A stretch of DNA of 5,500 nucleotides from CAYGJN01 sp964350135 (GTDB taxonomy: Bacteria > Bdellovibrionota > Bacteriovoracia > Bacteriovoracales > Bacteriovoracaceae), in NCBI GenBank assembly GCA_964350135.1, contig CAYGJN010000139.1, positions 1-5,500 of the forward strand, read 5' to 3'. The notes below the pieces were generated by a model. The model did no database searches. It was not told the origin of the DNA and was given only the letters and a program-made list of their open reading frames with translations. The first letter of the stretch is position 1. Each line of letters begins with the position of its first letter. Position numbers and translations under genes: made by a program. Positions 5,469 to 5,500 of this stretch are shown piece by piece.

Positions 5469-5496
5469 GACACAGGAAATCTCCAAAACTTAGTGG
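5467..5496 (+). promoter_or_regulatory. Possible -35 element for a gene beyond the window
   Basis: A perfect TTGACA (5467-5472) overlaps the end of the stem-loop. No good -10 lies at 16-18 bp (TTAGTG at 5490-5495 is poor). A rival pair is TTGCTA (5426-5431), 17 bp, TATTAG (5449-5454). The downstream gene is not visible, so this is weak. Confidence 0.2.
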
Positions 5497-5500
5497 AAGT

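Overview
The window is AT-rich bacterial DNA. It holds four protein genes in an unusual arrangement, plus a 424-base gene-free region (1279-1702) that is the most interesting part. The best clue to the organism is the elongation factor G. Its GTPase domain resembles mitochondrial EF-G1 and the EF-G1 of spirochaetes, planctomycetes and former delta-proteobacteria (AHIDSGKTT, RGGGDGAKMDHMELE, KLNHNA, YFDGD). Together with the low GC content, a secreted papain-like protease and a small lipoprotein, this suggests Bdellovibrionota, possibly the Bacteriovorax/Halobacteriovorax side. That placement is inference, not proof.

Layout: a hairpin at 1-19 follows the 3' end of a minus-strand gene (46-1278) for an exported papain-family (C1A) cysteine protease with a long, charged, probably coiled-coil N-terminal region. 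The gene-free region 1279-1702 comes next. On the plus strand it carries, in order, two CCGGCCA direct repeats 31 bp apart, a perfect 15-bp dyad, a near-consensus sigma-54 (-24/-12) promoter, and right after the predicted start point a sequence that folds by long perfect helices into a pseudoknot with a GAAA-capped hairpin. No open reading frame fits there, so I annotate a candidate sigma-54-dependent structured RNA of no family I recognise. Its 3' flank contains a probable terminator for the next gene, which runs toward it.

A minus-strand gene (1703-2335) encodes an unrecognised cytoplasmic protein of 210 aa. It is divergent from fusA (2563-4728, plus), which stands alone rather than in an rpsL-rpsG-fusA-tuf operon and ends in a textbook terminator at 4751-4779. 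Only 13 bases after that terminator's T-run begins a predicted lipoprotein gene (4793-5404). The last ~96 bases hold a long imperfect stem-loop and a possible promoter for a gene beyond the window.

The protein genes do not form an obvious pathway; each appears to be its own transcription unit. The notable unit is the noncoding one between the protease and the 210-aa gene. A sigma-54 promoter implies an activator-gated, condition-specific RNA, and its putative activator sites lie in the upstream region of the divergent protease gene.
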